A stretch of 45,161 nt of DNA from Candidatus Firestoneibacteriota bacterium (GTDB lineage: Bacteria > Oederibacteriota > D2-FULL-39-29 > CAIOVX01). Below, in pieces: positions 33,452 through 44,253 of the stretch. Position 1 is the stretch's first letter; each line of letters begins with the position of its first letter. Under the pieces are notes generated by a model, which saw only the letters and a list, made by a program, of their open reading frames with translations, did not search any database and was not told the origin of the DNA. The stretch lies in the NCBI GenBank assembly GCA_903861835.1, contig CAIOVX010000095.1, forward strand, positions 1 to 45,161. The letters run 5' to 3'. Made by a program: the position numbers and the translations under genes.

Positions 33452-33835
33452 TTAGTCAGTTGTAGCTATCGCCTCTATCTCAACATCCACATCCTTCGGC
33501 AGCCCTGCTACCTGAACCGTCGACCTGGCCGGATAATTACCTGGGAAGTATTTCTCGTAAACTGCGTTCATAAACTTGAAGTCGTCCATACTCTTCAGAA
33601 AGACTGTAGTCTTTACAACCTTTTCAAGGCTTGAACCGGAAGCCTCTAGAACTGCCTTCAGGTTATCAAGCGATCTTTTCGTCTGAGATTCAACACCGGT
33701 GCGGAGCGTGCTGCCGCTGACCGGGTCAATCGGAATTTGCCCGGAGACGAATACAAGGGTTCCTGTCTTTACAGCCTGTGAGTAGGGCCCTATGGCTTTA
33801 GGAGCGTTTGGTGTTGAGATTATTTCCTTTGGCAT
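33452..33835 (-). CDS. ridA: RidA family enamine/imine deaminase
   Basis: 127 residues, the family length. RidA hydrolyses reactive 2-aminoacrylate and other enamines made by PLP enzymes. Present: N-terminal TPNAPKAIGPYSQAVK, SGQIPIDP, the catalytic Arg in YPARSTVQVAGLP, and the conserved Glu in VEIEAIAT. AGAAGGAGG lies 6 nt ahead of the ATG. It is downstream of tRNA-Pro (149-bp gap, no obvious terminator), and the pair is flanked by ACGTT arrays. Confidence 0.95.
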   Translation of the reverse strand: MPKEIISTPNAPKAIGPYSQAVKTGTLVFVSGQIPIDPVSGSTLRTGVESQTKRSLDNLKAVLEASGSSLEKVVKTTVFLKSMDDFKFMNAVYEKYFPGNYPARSTVQVAGLPKDVDVEIEAIATTD

Positions 33836-33857
33836 GTGGCCTCCTTCTGCAAAACAA

Positions 33858-33897
33858 GATGTTCAGATGGTCAGCTGGTCGGAGGCTCAGACGCGCA
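33858..33897. repeat. 8-bp tandem repeat upstream of ridA
   Basis: Octamers in register: GATGTTCA, GATGGTCA, GCTGGTCG, GAGGCTCA, GACGCGCA. Further octamer-like words (GAGCGTCC, GAGCATCC) occur out to about 33978. The 148-bp tRNA-ridA gap has no other feature I can see. Confidence 0.55.
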
Positions 33898-33983
33898 ACT
33901 TCCTGCTGGCCACAGACCACTGTCCTCTGTCTTCTTCCCTGCTGAGCGTCCGCGCCTCTGAGCATCCGCGCGTCCGCTTTTAT

Positions 33984-34060
33984 TGGTCGGGGCGACACGA
34001 CTTGAACGTGCGACCCCTTGCTCCCAAAGCAAGTGCTCTAGCCACCTGAGCTACGCCCCG
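33984..34060 (-). tRNA. tRNA-Pro (anticodon UGG)
   Basis: 77 nt including an encoded CCA end. Acceptor stem CGGGGCG/CGCCCCG, D-arm GCTC/GAGC, anticodon stem CTTGC/GCAAG with loop TTTGGGA (anticodon TGG), and T-arm GCACG/CGTGT with TTC in the loop. All stems pair (one G-U). Reads CCN proline codons, mainly CCA. ridA lies downstream on the same strand. Confidence 0.97.
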
Positions 34061-34070
34061 AACTAAATGC

Positions 34071-34105
34071 GATTACTGATTGCTGATTACTAATTACTTA
34101 TTGGG
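34071..34105. repeat. 7-bp GATTACT tandem repeat upstream of tRNA-Pro
   Basis: Five heptamers in register: GATTACT, GATTGCT, GATTACT, AATTACT, TATTGGG. They lie in the predicted transcript just before the tRNA. Confidence 0.7.
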
Positions 34106-34112
34106 TAGATAG

Positions 34113-34141
34113 AGTTTAACAAAATACGAGGGGGGTTACAA
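34113..34141 (-). promoter_or_regulatory. Possible promoter for tRNA-Pro and ridA
   Basis: TTGTAA (34141-34136), 17 bp, TAAACT (34118-34113) on the minus strand. Predicted start near 34106, giving a 45-nt leader that is almost exactly the heptamer array. Confidence 0.5.
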
Positions 34142-34174
34142 TAAAAGAAATCTCGGGGACATAAATACTCAAAA

Positions 34175-34347
34175 AAGTTTATAACGTTTATAACGTTCAT
34201 AACGTTTGTAACGTAAAACGCATAGAGGTTTTATGTTTACGTTATAGACGTTAGTAGCGTTAAGAACGTTATTAACGATAATGAGCTCAATCCAAAGGCT
34301 TATGTTTACGTTATAAACGTTAGTAACGTTAAGAACGTTATGAACAT
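34175..34347. repeat. Array D: three blocks of 9-bp ACGTT repeats between rdgB and tRNA-Pro
   Basis: Block 1 units start at 34175 (AAGTT), 34184, 34193, 34202, 34211 (ACGTA); block 2 at 34239, 34248, 34257 (GCGTT), 34266, 34275 (ACGAT); block 3 at 34308, 34317, 34326, 34335, 34344. Every step within a block is exactly 9 bp. Blocks 1 and 2 face each other around a spacer, each ending in TAACGTAAA. Blocks 2 and 3 are direct repeats: 34231-34272 matches 34300-34341 in 40 of 42 positions. The array ends at the rdgB stop codon. Confidence 0.9.
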
Positions 34348-34348
34348 T

Positions 34349-34945
34349 TCAGATTTCTTTTTTAATTAACGCGTTTATTAATTTCCGGGCCTTTAATAGC
34401 GCAATTCCCCTATGACTTATCCCGTTCTTCTGCGCGAGGCTCATTTCCGCAAAGGACTTGCCATAGCCGGAAGGTTTAAAGACAGGGTCATAGCCAAAAC
34501 CTTTCAGCCCCCTTCTTTCGCGCGTTATGACACCTCTTATTCTTCCGGAGACCGTAAACTCCCTGCCGTCAGGAAGACAAAAAGCTACTACAGTGCGAAA
34601 AGAAGCACCCCTGCGGGAAATATTTTTCATTTCGCGGAGGAGCTTTCTGCAGTTATCATCGTAGGAAGCGCCATAGCCCGCAAATCTTGAGGAGTAGACA
34701 CCCGGCCTTCCGCCCAAGGACAGGACTTCAAGCCCGGTATCATCAGCAAGCGAAGCAAGCCCTGTTCTTTTGAGCACTGCTCTGGCCTTTATAAGCGCGT
34801 TAGCTTCAAGCGTTCTGCCGCTCTCTCTCGGCTTGGGAAAATTTTTGTAATCTGAGAAATCAAGAAGGGAAACCTTCAAACCTTTAAACGCGGCTCTCAT
34901 CTCACGAACTTTGTCCTTATTTCCAGTTGCTAGAACTATTTCCAA
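34349..34945 (-). CDS. rdgB: XTP/dITP diphosphatase (house-cleaning NTPase)
   Basis: 198 residues. Removes ITP, XTP and their deoxy forms from the nucleotide pool. N-terminal [13 protein letters not shown] (purine-NTP binding), [26 protein letters not shown] with catalytic Asp, and GYDPVFKP near the end are diagnostic. Start overlaps the rph stop by 10 nt; rph-rdgB is a conserved pair. Last gene of the operon, with repeat array D immediately downstream. Confidence 0.96.
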   Translation of the reverse strand: MEIVLATGNKDKVREMRAAFKGLKVSLLDFSDYKNFPKPRESGRTLEANALIKARAVLKRTGLASLADDTGLEVLSLGGRPGVYSSRFAGYGASYDDNCRKLLREMKNISRRGASFRTVVAFCLPDGREFTVSGRIRGVITRERRGLKGFGYDPVFKPSGYGKSFAEMSLAQKNGISHRGIALLKARKLINALIKKEI

Positions 34946-35679
34946 GATTTCAGGACCTTTTTCTGCAGAGTAGTAAGCTCCCTGACACCGGAGGCGCCAA
35001 GTTTCAAGAGAGCATCAAGATCTTCTTTTGTATACGGCTCGCGTTCTGCGGTACCCTGTACTTCTATGTATCTTCCAGAGCCTGTCATAATAATGTTCAT
35101 ATCCACATCAGCAGTTGAATCTTCGGAGTAGCAAAGATCCAGAAGTTTTTTTCCGCTCACGATTCCCGCGCTTATGCCGGCAACCGTATCCCTAAGAGGG
35201 TTTTCCTTAAGCGCTCCCTTCTTCATAAGCCGCCCCACGGCAAGCGCCAGGGCAACATACGCTCCGGTAATGGAGGCCGTCCTGGTTCCGCCGTCTGCCT
35301 GGATAACATCACAGTCTAACTGAATGGTTCTTTTACCGAGCTTCTTCATATCAACTACAGCCCGCAAACTCCTCCCGATCAGCCGTTGAATTTCAAGCGT
35401 TCTGCCTGAAGCCCTGCCTTTTGAGATTTCCCTGTCCATACGCTCATGAGTCGACCCCGGAAGCATGCCGTATTCGGCGGTTACCCAGCCGCGCTCTTCG
35501 TTCCTTAGAAATTTTGGCACTTCTTCAAGAACACTCGCCGCGCAGATAACCTTAGTATTCCCGCAGGAGATCAACACTGAACCTTCGGGATAGCGCAAAT
35601 AATCCTTCACTATTTTTACCGGTCTGATTATCCCGGCTTTTCTTCCGTCTGCTCTCAAGCGCCCTCCGCCTTTACTCAA
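34936..35679 (-). CDS. rph: Ribonuclease PH
   Basis: 247 residues. Phosphorolytic 3'-5' exoribonuclease that trims tRNA 3' ends. [52 protein letters not shown]-type core (split motif [17 protein letters not shown]) and the phosphate-site Arg in [12 protein letters not shown] are present. The start codon is TTG, overlapping the murI stop in a TTGA. Directly upstream of rdgB. Confidence 0.96.
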   Translation of the reverse strand: MSKGGGRLRADGRKAGIIRPVKIVKDYLRYPEGSVLISCGNTKVICAASVLEEVPKFLRNEERGWVTAEYGMLPGSTHERMDREISKGRASGRTLEIQRLIGRSLRAVVDMKKLGKRTIQLDCDVIQADGGTRTASITGAYVALALAVGRLMKKGALKENPLRDTVAGISAGIVSGKKLLDLCYSEDSTADVDMNIIMTGSGRYIEVQGTAEREPYTKEDLDALLKLGASGVRELTTLQKKVLKSWK

Positions 35680-36476
35680 TCAATATTCAGCAGCTTTACC
35701 TTTTCAATCCCATACCTTAGAAAACTCGAACCCAATTTCTTGAATTTTTCCGGAGCGTCCGTCACATAGAATCTGTAGGCGGGCTTCCTGCCGGAAGTGT
35801 TTAAGATCCCCTTTTGCGCAAGCAATGCGCGCACGGCGTGAGCCGTCTCGTAAGCCGAATCTATCAGCGTTGCACCTTTCATCACATTCCCAATCGCTTT
35901 TTTAAGGAACGGATAATGAGTGCAGCCAAGTACAAGAGTGTCCACCCTGTGTTTTCTTAGTTCCGAGAGGTATTCTGCGCAGATCTCTCCTGTTATTTTC
36001 TTGTCCCACCAGCCTTCTTCAACAAGAGGAACAAAGAGCGGGCAAGCCTTGCTGTAAACACGCGCTCCGGGAAGCAGCTTTTTTACCGCCTTCCGATAAG
36101 CGCCGCTGCCAACGGTCCCGGTGGTTCCTATTACCCCAATTCTTCCGGAAACGCTCGCCTTTACAGCGCCTGCGGCGCCCGGCTCCACTACTCCGACCAT
36201 CGGGACACGGAATATTTTTTTAAGATCCGCAAGGCTTAGAGCCGAGGAGGTATTGCAGGCAACAACTATGAGCTTAACATTCTGCTTGAGCAGATATTCT
36301 ATATTGCTCGAGGAAAGTCTGGTGACGGTAGCGGCTGATTTTGACCCGTACGGAACATGTTTTGTGTCTCCGAGATAGTAAATATTCTCGCCCGGCAGCG
36401 CTTTTCTTATTTCTTTCATAACCGTCAGCCCGCCGAGGCCGGAATCAAATATCCCTATTGCTCTTTTGTCGTTCAT
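35676..36476 (-). CDS. murI: Glutamate racemase
   Basis: 266 residues. Makes D-glutamate for peptidoglycan. Two catalytic cysteines are visible: VACNTSSA (near 75) and LGCTHYPFL (near 186), with [14 protein letters not shown] at the N-terminus and [15 protein letters not shown] overlaps the stop of the GerMN gene by 4 nt. In line with the neighbouring amidase, this part of the operon serves the cell wall. Confidence 0.96.
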   Translation of the reverse strand: MNDKRAIGIFDSGLGGLTVMKEIRKALPGENIYYLGDTKHVPYGSKSAATVTRLSSSNIEYLLKQNVKLIVVACNTSSALSLADLKKIFRVPMVGVVEPGAAGAVKASVSGRIGVIGTTGTVGSGAYRKAVKKLLPGARVYSKACPLFVPLVEEGWWDKKITGEICAEYLSELRKHRVDTLVLGCTHYPFLKKAIGNVMKGATLIDSAYETAHAVRALLAQKGILNTSGRKPAYRFYVTDAPEKFKKLGSSFLRYGIEKVKLLNID

Positions 36477-36996
36477 TTTACCTTCAGTTTTAGGCGCGTT
36501 GAGATATGCCCGGCAAGAGAAGCAAGTTCTTTCCCTTCAACAAGCAGTTTCATAGAGTCCAATTCCGGAAAGTTTTCGGCCATTGTTCTTTTCAGCGCTT
36601 CAAGCGTAAGGGACTCGCCCTCCGTCCCGCCGACATGCCTGTCAATAATAGACCTCTCAAAGTCAATATAGACGCACTTATTCTCGTCTATGAATACATT
36701 CCTTACAGCCGTCCCGACCGGAATGGCGTTCAAAAGACCTCCGGCCCGGGCTAAGCTCTCTTGCGTTATAAGCGATTTTATATCGTCAAGCACGGTTGCT
36801 CCGCTGACTATTTCGGTATCACGGCCGACAATTTTGCCGTCCTGATTCACGAAAAAGATTACCGCGTTTCTCTTGGACTGCCCGCTGTTGATAAGAGCCC
36901 CTTCGTGAAGGGAAAACTTCCGCCTGAGAGGAAAATAAAACAGGGAAACCAGGAGCAGCGCGGCTACAGCCGCCACCAATATTTTACGGCCGGGTT

Positions 36997-37000
<4 letters not shown>
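36473..37000 (-). CDS. GerMN-domain exported protein
   Basis: 175 residues: an N-terminal signal anchor (ILVAAVAALLLVSLFYFPL, about 6-24), then one GerMN domain: VFIDENKCVYIDFERSIID near 108-126, the GGTEGESLTLEALKRTMAENF region and LVEGKELASLAGHI near the end. GerMN domains occur in Bacillus GerM and, as here, beside peptidoglycan amidases in non-sporulating bacteria, where they are thought to help wall remodelling. Lacks a lipobox cysteine. Overlaps both the amidase and murI genes by 4 nt. Confidence 0.85.
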
Positions 37001-39723
<2,723 letters not shown>

Positions 39724-39727
<4 letters not shown>

Positions 39728-41568
39728 TTTCGTTTTAATCCCAGGACAGCATAGATCTTAACTTTAGACTGTTTTCCTTTTAAGCTGGCCTCGCCCAGAT
39801 CTTCTGCCACGATTATGTCCTTAACTTTGTCATACACCGACTGGCTGATGATAATATCACGTTTGTATTCCTTGGTCAAAGACTCAAGTCTGGAGGCAGT
39901 GTTGGCCACATCGCCTATAACGGTATAGTTCATCTGCTGGCCGGAACCGATGTTACCGACAATAACTTCGCCGGCGTTAAGCCCGATGCCGATAGCTATC
40001 TCATTTTTTCCCTGAATCTTCAGCGTTGCCCGAAACTCCTTCATCTTTTCCTGCATCTCTATCGCCGTCCTAACCGCAAGTTCTTCGCTGTTCGGCAGTT
40101 CTTTGGGGGCGCCGAAGAGAGCCATAATTGCGTCACCGATATATTTATCCAGGGTCCCCCGGTATTTGAATATTATCCCGGTCATTTCCGAGAAATACAT
40201 ATTCAGCAACTCCACAACTTCTTCCGCTTGCAGGTTCTCTGACAGCGGAGTAAAGTTCCTGATATCGGAGAACAGGATAGTCATATGCTGGCGCCGGCCG
40301 CCAAGAGCCAGCCCCTCAGGGTTTTTCAGTATCTCTTCGACAACGTCCCGGCTGACATACCGCTGGAAGGTCTTCTTTATCATATCTTTCTTGCGCCCTT
40401 CGGTTACCGCTTTATAGGCGACATTTCCTATATATGCAAAGACTAACGCCCACAACGGCAGGGTAAACTCCGTATAGTAATTAAAAGTTATGAAGAGGAC
40501 AGAAACAGCCAAAACATAAATAATTGCGAGCAGCAGAACAACAAAGATGCTCCTTATCGGATTGAGCTTATAGGCGGCAAGTGTGGTGATGCCTATTAAA
40601 ACGAAGAGGAAGAATGCCGTGAGCGCAAAGGGAGCCTTCCTGAGATAATTATCCTTCTGGAGAGTGTCCAACAGGCTCGCGTGTATTTCTACCCCGGGAA
40701 GCACTCCGCAAGGCGTCGGAAACTCGTCGTGCAGTACAGAGGAGGTTGAACCGAGCAGGACAATCTTTCCCTTGTAGTTCTCCAGGTTCTTTCCCTTGAG
40801 CAGGTCCACGAAAGGAATGGTCTTATAGGTCTTCGCCGGGCCGCAAAAATTGATAAGCAGAGAATCGCTCTCCCCGCTCTCAGGTCCCTTGAGCATTACT
40901 GAATGCGCCTGCAGCGCTTTTAGCGCCGCATCTTCGGACAAACCCCTGGCAAAAGAACTTATCTTCAAACCAAAACAGTAATAATAATTGCCGTTTATAT
41001 TCTCAAAGATCTCGCCTGACCGAATGTACTTGTCCTGATCCTGCTTGTAGCCGGTATAGCCCACACCCGCAAGACCTGACTGCAGAGAACTCATCGGATA
41101 AATCGGCCTCTTGACATTCATAGACCTGTTGCTGATATTTATCAGTTCATCCTGAAGGCTGTAGACTCCGATGCAGTTCCCGGCATTCTTTACGGCAGCA
41201 CTGAAGATTCTGTCGTTGGCCGGGCTCGGAGAGTCACTGGAAAATTCTATATCCAGGCAGATAGCCTTCGCTCCGGCCTTTTTCAGATTATCTATTGCGG
41301 TCGCGTAAACATGCCTGGGGAAAGGCCAGACCTTCAGTTCCGCCACCTCGTCATTGCCGATTGACCAGTCATCGATTGCCGAGATGACAATGTTCTCAGA
41401 AGGCCGGTTGAAAGCTGATTTGAACCCGAAGAGAAAATCATAACCCTTCAGCTCAAAGTATTGGAAGAAATTAAAAAAAGAGAGCAGCAAAACAAAAAAG
41501 AGCACGCTGCCGGCGATAATAAGACTGGCCGTGAGCGGCTTATTTTCTTTCTTCCTCTCGTTTACCAT
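39724..41568 (-). CDS. CHASE2-domain class III adenylate cyclase
   Basis: 614 residues. One transmembrane helix (13-33), a periplasmic CHASE2 sensor (about 40-310), three transmembrane helices (about 312-332, 339-361, 366-385), then a class III cyclase domain (about 425-612). Metal-binding D435 (FSDIRNFT) and D479 (KYIGDAIMALFG), adenine-specifying K475 and T549 (class IIIb pattern), and the transition-state pair N556/R560 (GDVANTASRLE) are all present, so an active adenylate cyclase is expected. Heads the purA-murI-rph-rdgB operon. The signal sensed is unknown. The 112-bp gap upstream (41569-41680) holds no clear promoter. Confidence 0.92.
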
Positions 41569-41680
41569 TTTTGATTATATCCCCTGATGTTCTTCCCGCA
41601 GTCAAGCAAGCAAACCGCCAAGCAGCAAAAGAACCATGTTTCATAGAAAATATTTTTTCACTTAGCCCGAAAACCTTCTG

Positions 41681-42472
41681 CTACTTGTTCAGCCACTCGT
41701 AACGCGGATCAACATACTGTTTAAAATCTTTTTCCTTGCCTGCAAGTATCCAGAGATAATACATTTTATAACCCGGACAGACAGCAAGCGCGTGATACCC
41801 AAGCGGCATACAGAGCAGCGTGTTGTCTTTCAAGGTCCAGGTGTGGTCGAATTTTTCGCCTTCCGTATAAAGACGCTGGAACCCAAACCCGTCCTTCGGC
41901 TGCATTTTAAAGAAGTAGAGTTCTTCAAGTTTTGATTCTTTCGGCATGCGAGCCACATCGTGCTTGTGCGGAGGAATACAGGACCACATACCCTGCCGGT
42001 GATAGGTTTCTCCGGCGATCATCCTGTCCGTTTTTATATCGTTATTATTCAGTATGTCGTAAATGTCCCTGGTGTAAAGCGCCTTTCCGGCGACTCGTGA
42101 GCCGACCTTGCCTGCCTTAATTGCCGCGGCCGCATGTCCGGTTCTCGCAGGAACGGCGCTGATTGCTGCTTCGCAGAGCGCAAGCCCTTTGACGGCAAAG
42201 GAAGCTCCTTTCCCGAGGTAAAGCGATTCCGGTTTGCCGCTGAAAACATCCTTTCTGCCGCCAAGTTTATAGGACTTGCCTCCGGAGGTTATCTCAACCT
42301 TGCCGGAGAGCACCGTGATCAGCCCTTCTTCCGCCTTCAGCTTTCCTTTCCAGGAAGCTCCTTTCTTAAGTCGAAGAATCCCGAACCTGATATATTTCAG
42401 CGGGGAATTCTTTTTATTTACGAGTTCCGTGTAGCCAAACTTTTCATTATACCGCTTGAACCAGTTTTTCAT
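41681..42472 (-). CDS. iolB: 5-deoxy-glucuronate isomerase (IolB/KduI family)
   Basis: 263 residues, cupin fold. In inositol breakdown IolB converts 5-deoxy-glucuronate to 5-dehydro-2-deoxygluconate. Motifs: GETYHRQGMWSCIPPHKHD (metal His), EELYFFKMQPKDGFGFQRLYT, GYHALAVCPGYKMYYLWILAG and the C-terminal DPRYEWL. GGGAG is 6 nt before the ATG. The AMMECR1 gene lies 2 nt upstream. No other obvious iol genes surround it, though a Gfo/Idh/MocA dehydrogenase, a sugar isomerase and a Cgl0159-like aldolase are in the window. Confidence 0.9.
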   Translation of the reverse strand: MKNWFKRYNEKFGYTELVNKKNSPLKYIRFGILRLKKGASWKGKLKAEEGLITVLSGKVEITSGGKSYKLGGRKDVFSGKPESLYLGKGASFAVKGLALCEAAISAVPARTGHAAAAIKAGKVGSRVAGKALYTRDIYDILNNNDIKTDRMIAGETYHRQGMWSCIPPHKHDVARMPKESKLEELYFFKMQPKDGFGFQRLYTEGEKFDHTWTLKDNTLLCMPLGYHALAVCPGYKMYYLWILAGKEKDFKQYVDPRYEWLNK

Positions 42473-42474
42473 TT

Positions 42475-43017
42475 TTACTCCCTTATGATTTCGGCTTCAA
42501 AGGTATATATTTCAGCCTTGCCGGTCTTCCAACAATCCGGAGGAAGGCCTGCCTTGCCTTCGCACAGATGCTCAAGAAACTCTTCCAGACCCCACCCTGT
42601 TTCCACGGCTACCTGGGGAAGAAAAACTCCTGAACTTCCGCCCTGCCGGACCATCACCCCATGCCGCCCGAGCTCTATTTCTTTCGGATCCTTTATCTTC
42701 TTGAAAGGCGTAAGGACTGAGATCTCAAAGTTGATGTTCTCAAGTTCTCCTGCGGTAATACCCTCAAATCTTCTGTCTTTGAAAGCCGCTTCCGACGCCA
42801 TCGCGCTTATAGTTTGATAGAGCGGCTGATTCGACTGCATCATGCCTATACAACCGCGCAGCACTCCGTTCTTGCCGTGCAGCGTGACAAAGGCCCCTCT
42901 TTTGGAAAGGAGAAAGTCGCTTTCCGGTTTAACAGGAACAAACTTTTCTCCGCAGAGGCTTGCCTTCACGGTTTCACGCGCTATTTTAAGCAGTACTTTC
43001 TTTTCCTTTTCAGTCAT
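42475..43017 (-). CDS. AMMECR1 / AmmeMemoRadiSam system protein A
   Basis: 180 residues. The AMMECR1 hallmark GVLRGCIGMMQ near residue 52 and FLPQVAVETGWGLEEFLEHLC near 130 are present; family function is unsettled. In other genomes it is often found with Memo and a radical SAM protein (the AmmeMemoRadiSam trio); neither is visible here. Located between pilT and iolB with a GC-rich palindromic stretch in the upstream gap. Confidence 0.92.
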   Translation of the reverse strand: MTEKEKKVLLKIARETVKASLCGEKFVPVKPESDFLLSKRGAFVTLHGKNGVLRGCIGMMQSNQPLYQTISAMASEAAFKDRRFEGITAGELENINFEISVLTPFKKIKDPKEIELGRHGVMVRQGGSSGVFLPQVAVETGWGLEEFLEHLCEGKAGLPPDCWKTGKAEIYTFEAEIIRE

Positions 43018-43056
43018 GTATTACGGCCTCCCTGCCGCGCGCGCGGCGGGACGAGT

Positions 43057-44160
43057 TCATTTCATACGCTCTCTTGCCGAAGCTGAAGAGGAAACTATGC
43101 CGCTCAAACTCAGTTTGAGGTCGCTGGGGCTCGTGGCCTCCGCTATAGCTTCTTCAAGCGATATCAAGCCTTTCCGGTAAAGATCTGCAAGGCTCTGGTC
43201 GAAAGTCTGCATGCCGTACTGTGAAGTGCCCTGTTCTATCACCGTCTTTAAGTGCGACATCTTATTTTCCCTGATAAGATTTCTGACTGTCGGCGTGCCA
43301 ACCAGCACTTCTACCGCTGGAACACGCCCCACACCATCGGCCTTTGTAATGAGCCGCATGGAGACTATCGCAGTGATTATGGAACAAAGCTGGCTTCGCA
43401 CCTGCTGCTGCTGTCCGGACGGGAAAAAATCAACAAGCCTGTCCATAGTCTGTATCGCGTCTATTGTATGCAGCGTCGAAAGGACAAGATGCCCGGTCTC
43501 AGCTGCGGAGATAGCAGTGGCGACGGTTTCATAATCGCGCATTTCTCCGATAAAGATAACATCCGGATCCTGCCTGAGCACGTATTTAAGCGCTACAGAG
43601 TACGCATCCGTATCTATACCCAGCTCGCGCTGGGAGATACTGCTTTTACTGTCCGTATGCAGGAATTCTATCGGGTCTTCAATGGTAACAATGTGGTACT
43701 GGAAGTTCTGGTTCATATACTGTATCAGCGAAGCGATGGTCGTTGATTTTCCGCTGCCAACCGTACCTGTCAGAAGAACTAGTCCCCTGGCTTCGTTGGC
43801 TATCTTTTTTATTACCTGCGGGAGGTTGAGGTCTTCAAGATGAGGGATGGTCTTCGGGATCATTCTTATTACAAGCTCTAACGTCCCTTTCTGCCTGAAA
43901 ATGTTTATTCTGTACCTTACATCGCCGCCCGGGTAAAAAGCCAGATCTATCTCGTTGCTTGAGGCAAATCTCTCGCGCTGCCTCTGGGTCATCAGCGTGA
44001 AAGCTATCTCTTCAACATCTTCCTCCGTAAACTCAGTCCCGTTTTCCGACAAGAGCTTGCCGTCAACCCTGTACAAGGGAGGTCTTCCCACTTTTATGTG
44101 CAAATCAGACGACCTTTTAGCGGCCATAGCACGGAGCAGATCAAGAATTACATAGGCCAT
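43057..44160 (-). CDS. pilT: Type IV pilus retraction ATPase PilT
   Basis: 367 residues. Hexameric ATPase that powers pilus retraction. Walker A GTVGSGKST (132-140), Asp box with E161-D162 (TIEDPIEF), Walker B DPDVIFIGEMRD with E206, His box HLVLSTLHT (H224, H231) and the PilT-specific VRNLIREN at 292-299 are present. GGAGA precedes the ATG. With the PilX-like protein at the other end of the window it indicates type IV pili. AMMECR1 follows 39 nt downstream; a divergent gene lies upstream. Confidence 0.96.
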   Translation of the reverse strand: MAYVILDLLRAMAAKRSSDLHIKVGRPPLYRVDGKLLSENGTEFTEEDVEEIAFTLMTQRQRERFASSNEIDLAFYPGGDVRYRINIFRQKGTLELVIRMIPKTIPHLEDLNLPQVIKKIANEARGLVLLTGTVGSGKSTTIASLIQYMNQNFQYHIVTIEDPIEFLHTDSKSSISQRELGIDTDAYSVALKYVLRQDPDVIFIGEMRDYETVATAISAAETGHLVLSTLHTIDAIQTMDRLVDFFPSGQQQQVRSQLCSIITAIVSMRLITKADGVGRVPAVEVLVGTPTVRNLIRENKMSHLKTVIEQGTSQYGMQTFDQSLADLYRKGLISLEEAIAEATSPSDLKLSLSGIVSSSASARERMK

Positions 44161-44183
44161 AATGTCTCCATAGAATAATACTT

Positions 44184-44215
44184 GACTTGTTTGCCTTTAT
44201 CTTTTAAATTATAAC
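44184..44215 (+). promoter_or_regulatory. Possible promoter of the plus-strand membrane protein
   Basis: TTGTTT followed 17 bp later by TATAAC (ends about 44215) in the 93-bp gap between pilT and the divergent gene; AGGGGGT precedes that gene's ATG. Only a moderate match. Confidence 0.35.
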
Positions 44216-44253
44216 ACAATTCGGCTTTTCTTTTCAACAAAACAGGGGGTTAA

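Noticed and set aside
33284-34347. CRISPR array
   Set aside because: Repeat unit is 9 bp with no unique 25-40-bp spacers and no cas genes.
33860-34348. Integration site of a mobile element at tRNA-Pro
   Set aside because: No integrase, no duplicate tRNA 3' end; only short tandem words.
41569-41680. Octamer-like words (AGTCAAGC, AAGCAAAC, CGCCAAGC) upstream of the cyclase gene
   Set aside because: Only weak and irregular similarity; below what I would call a repeat array.
42134-42817. Plus-strand open frame of 227 codons
   Set aside because: Spans opposite strands of two clear genes (iolB and AMMECR1), without domain or ribosome-binding site.
43030-43050. GC-alternating CGCGCGCG stretch between pilT and the AMMECR1 gene as a Z-DNA or regulatory site
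   Set aside because: Short and explained by a small GC-rich palindrome; no other signal.
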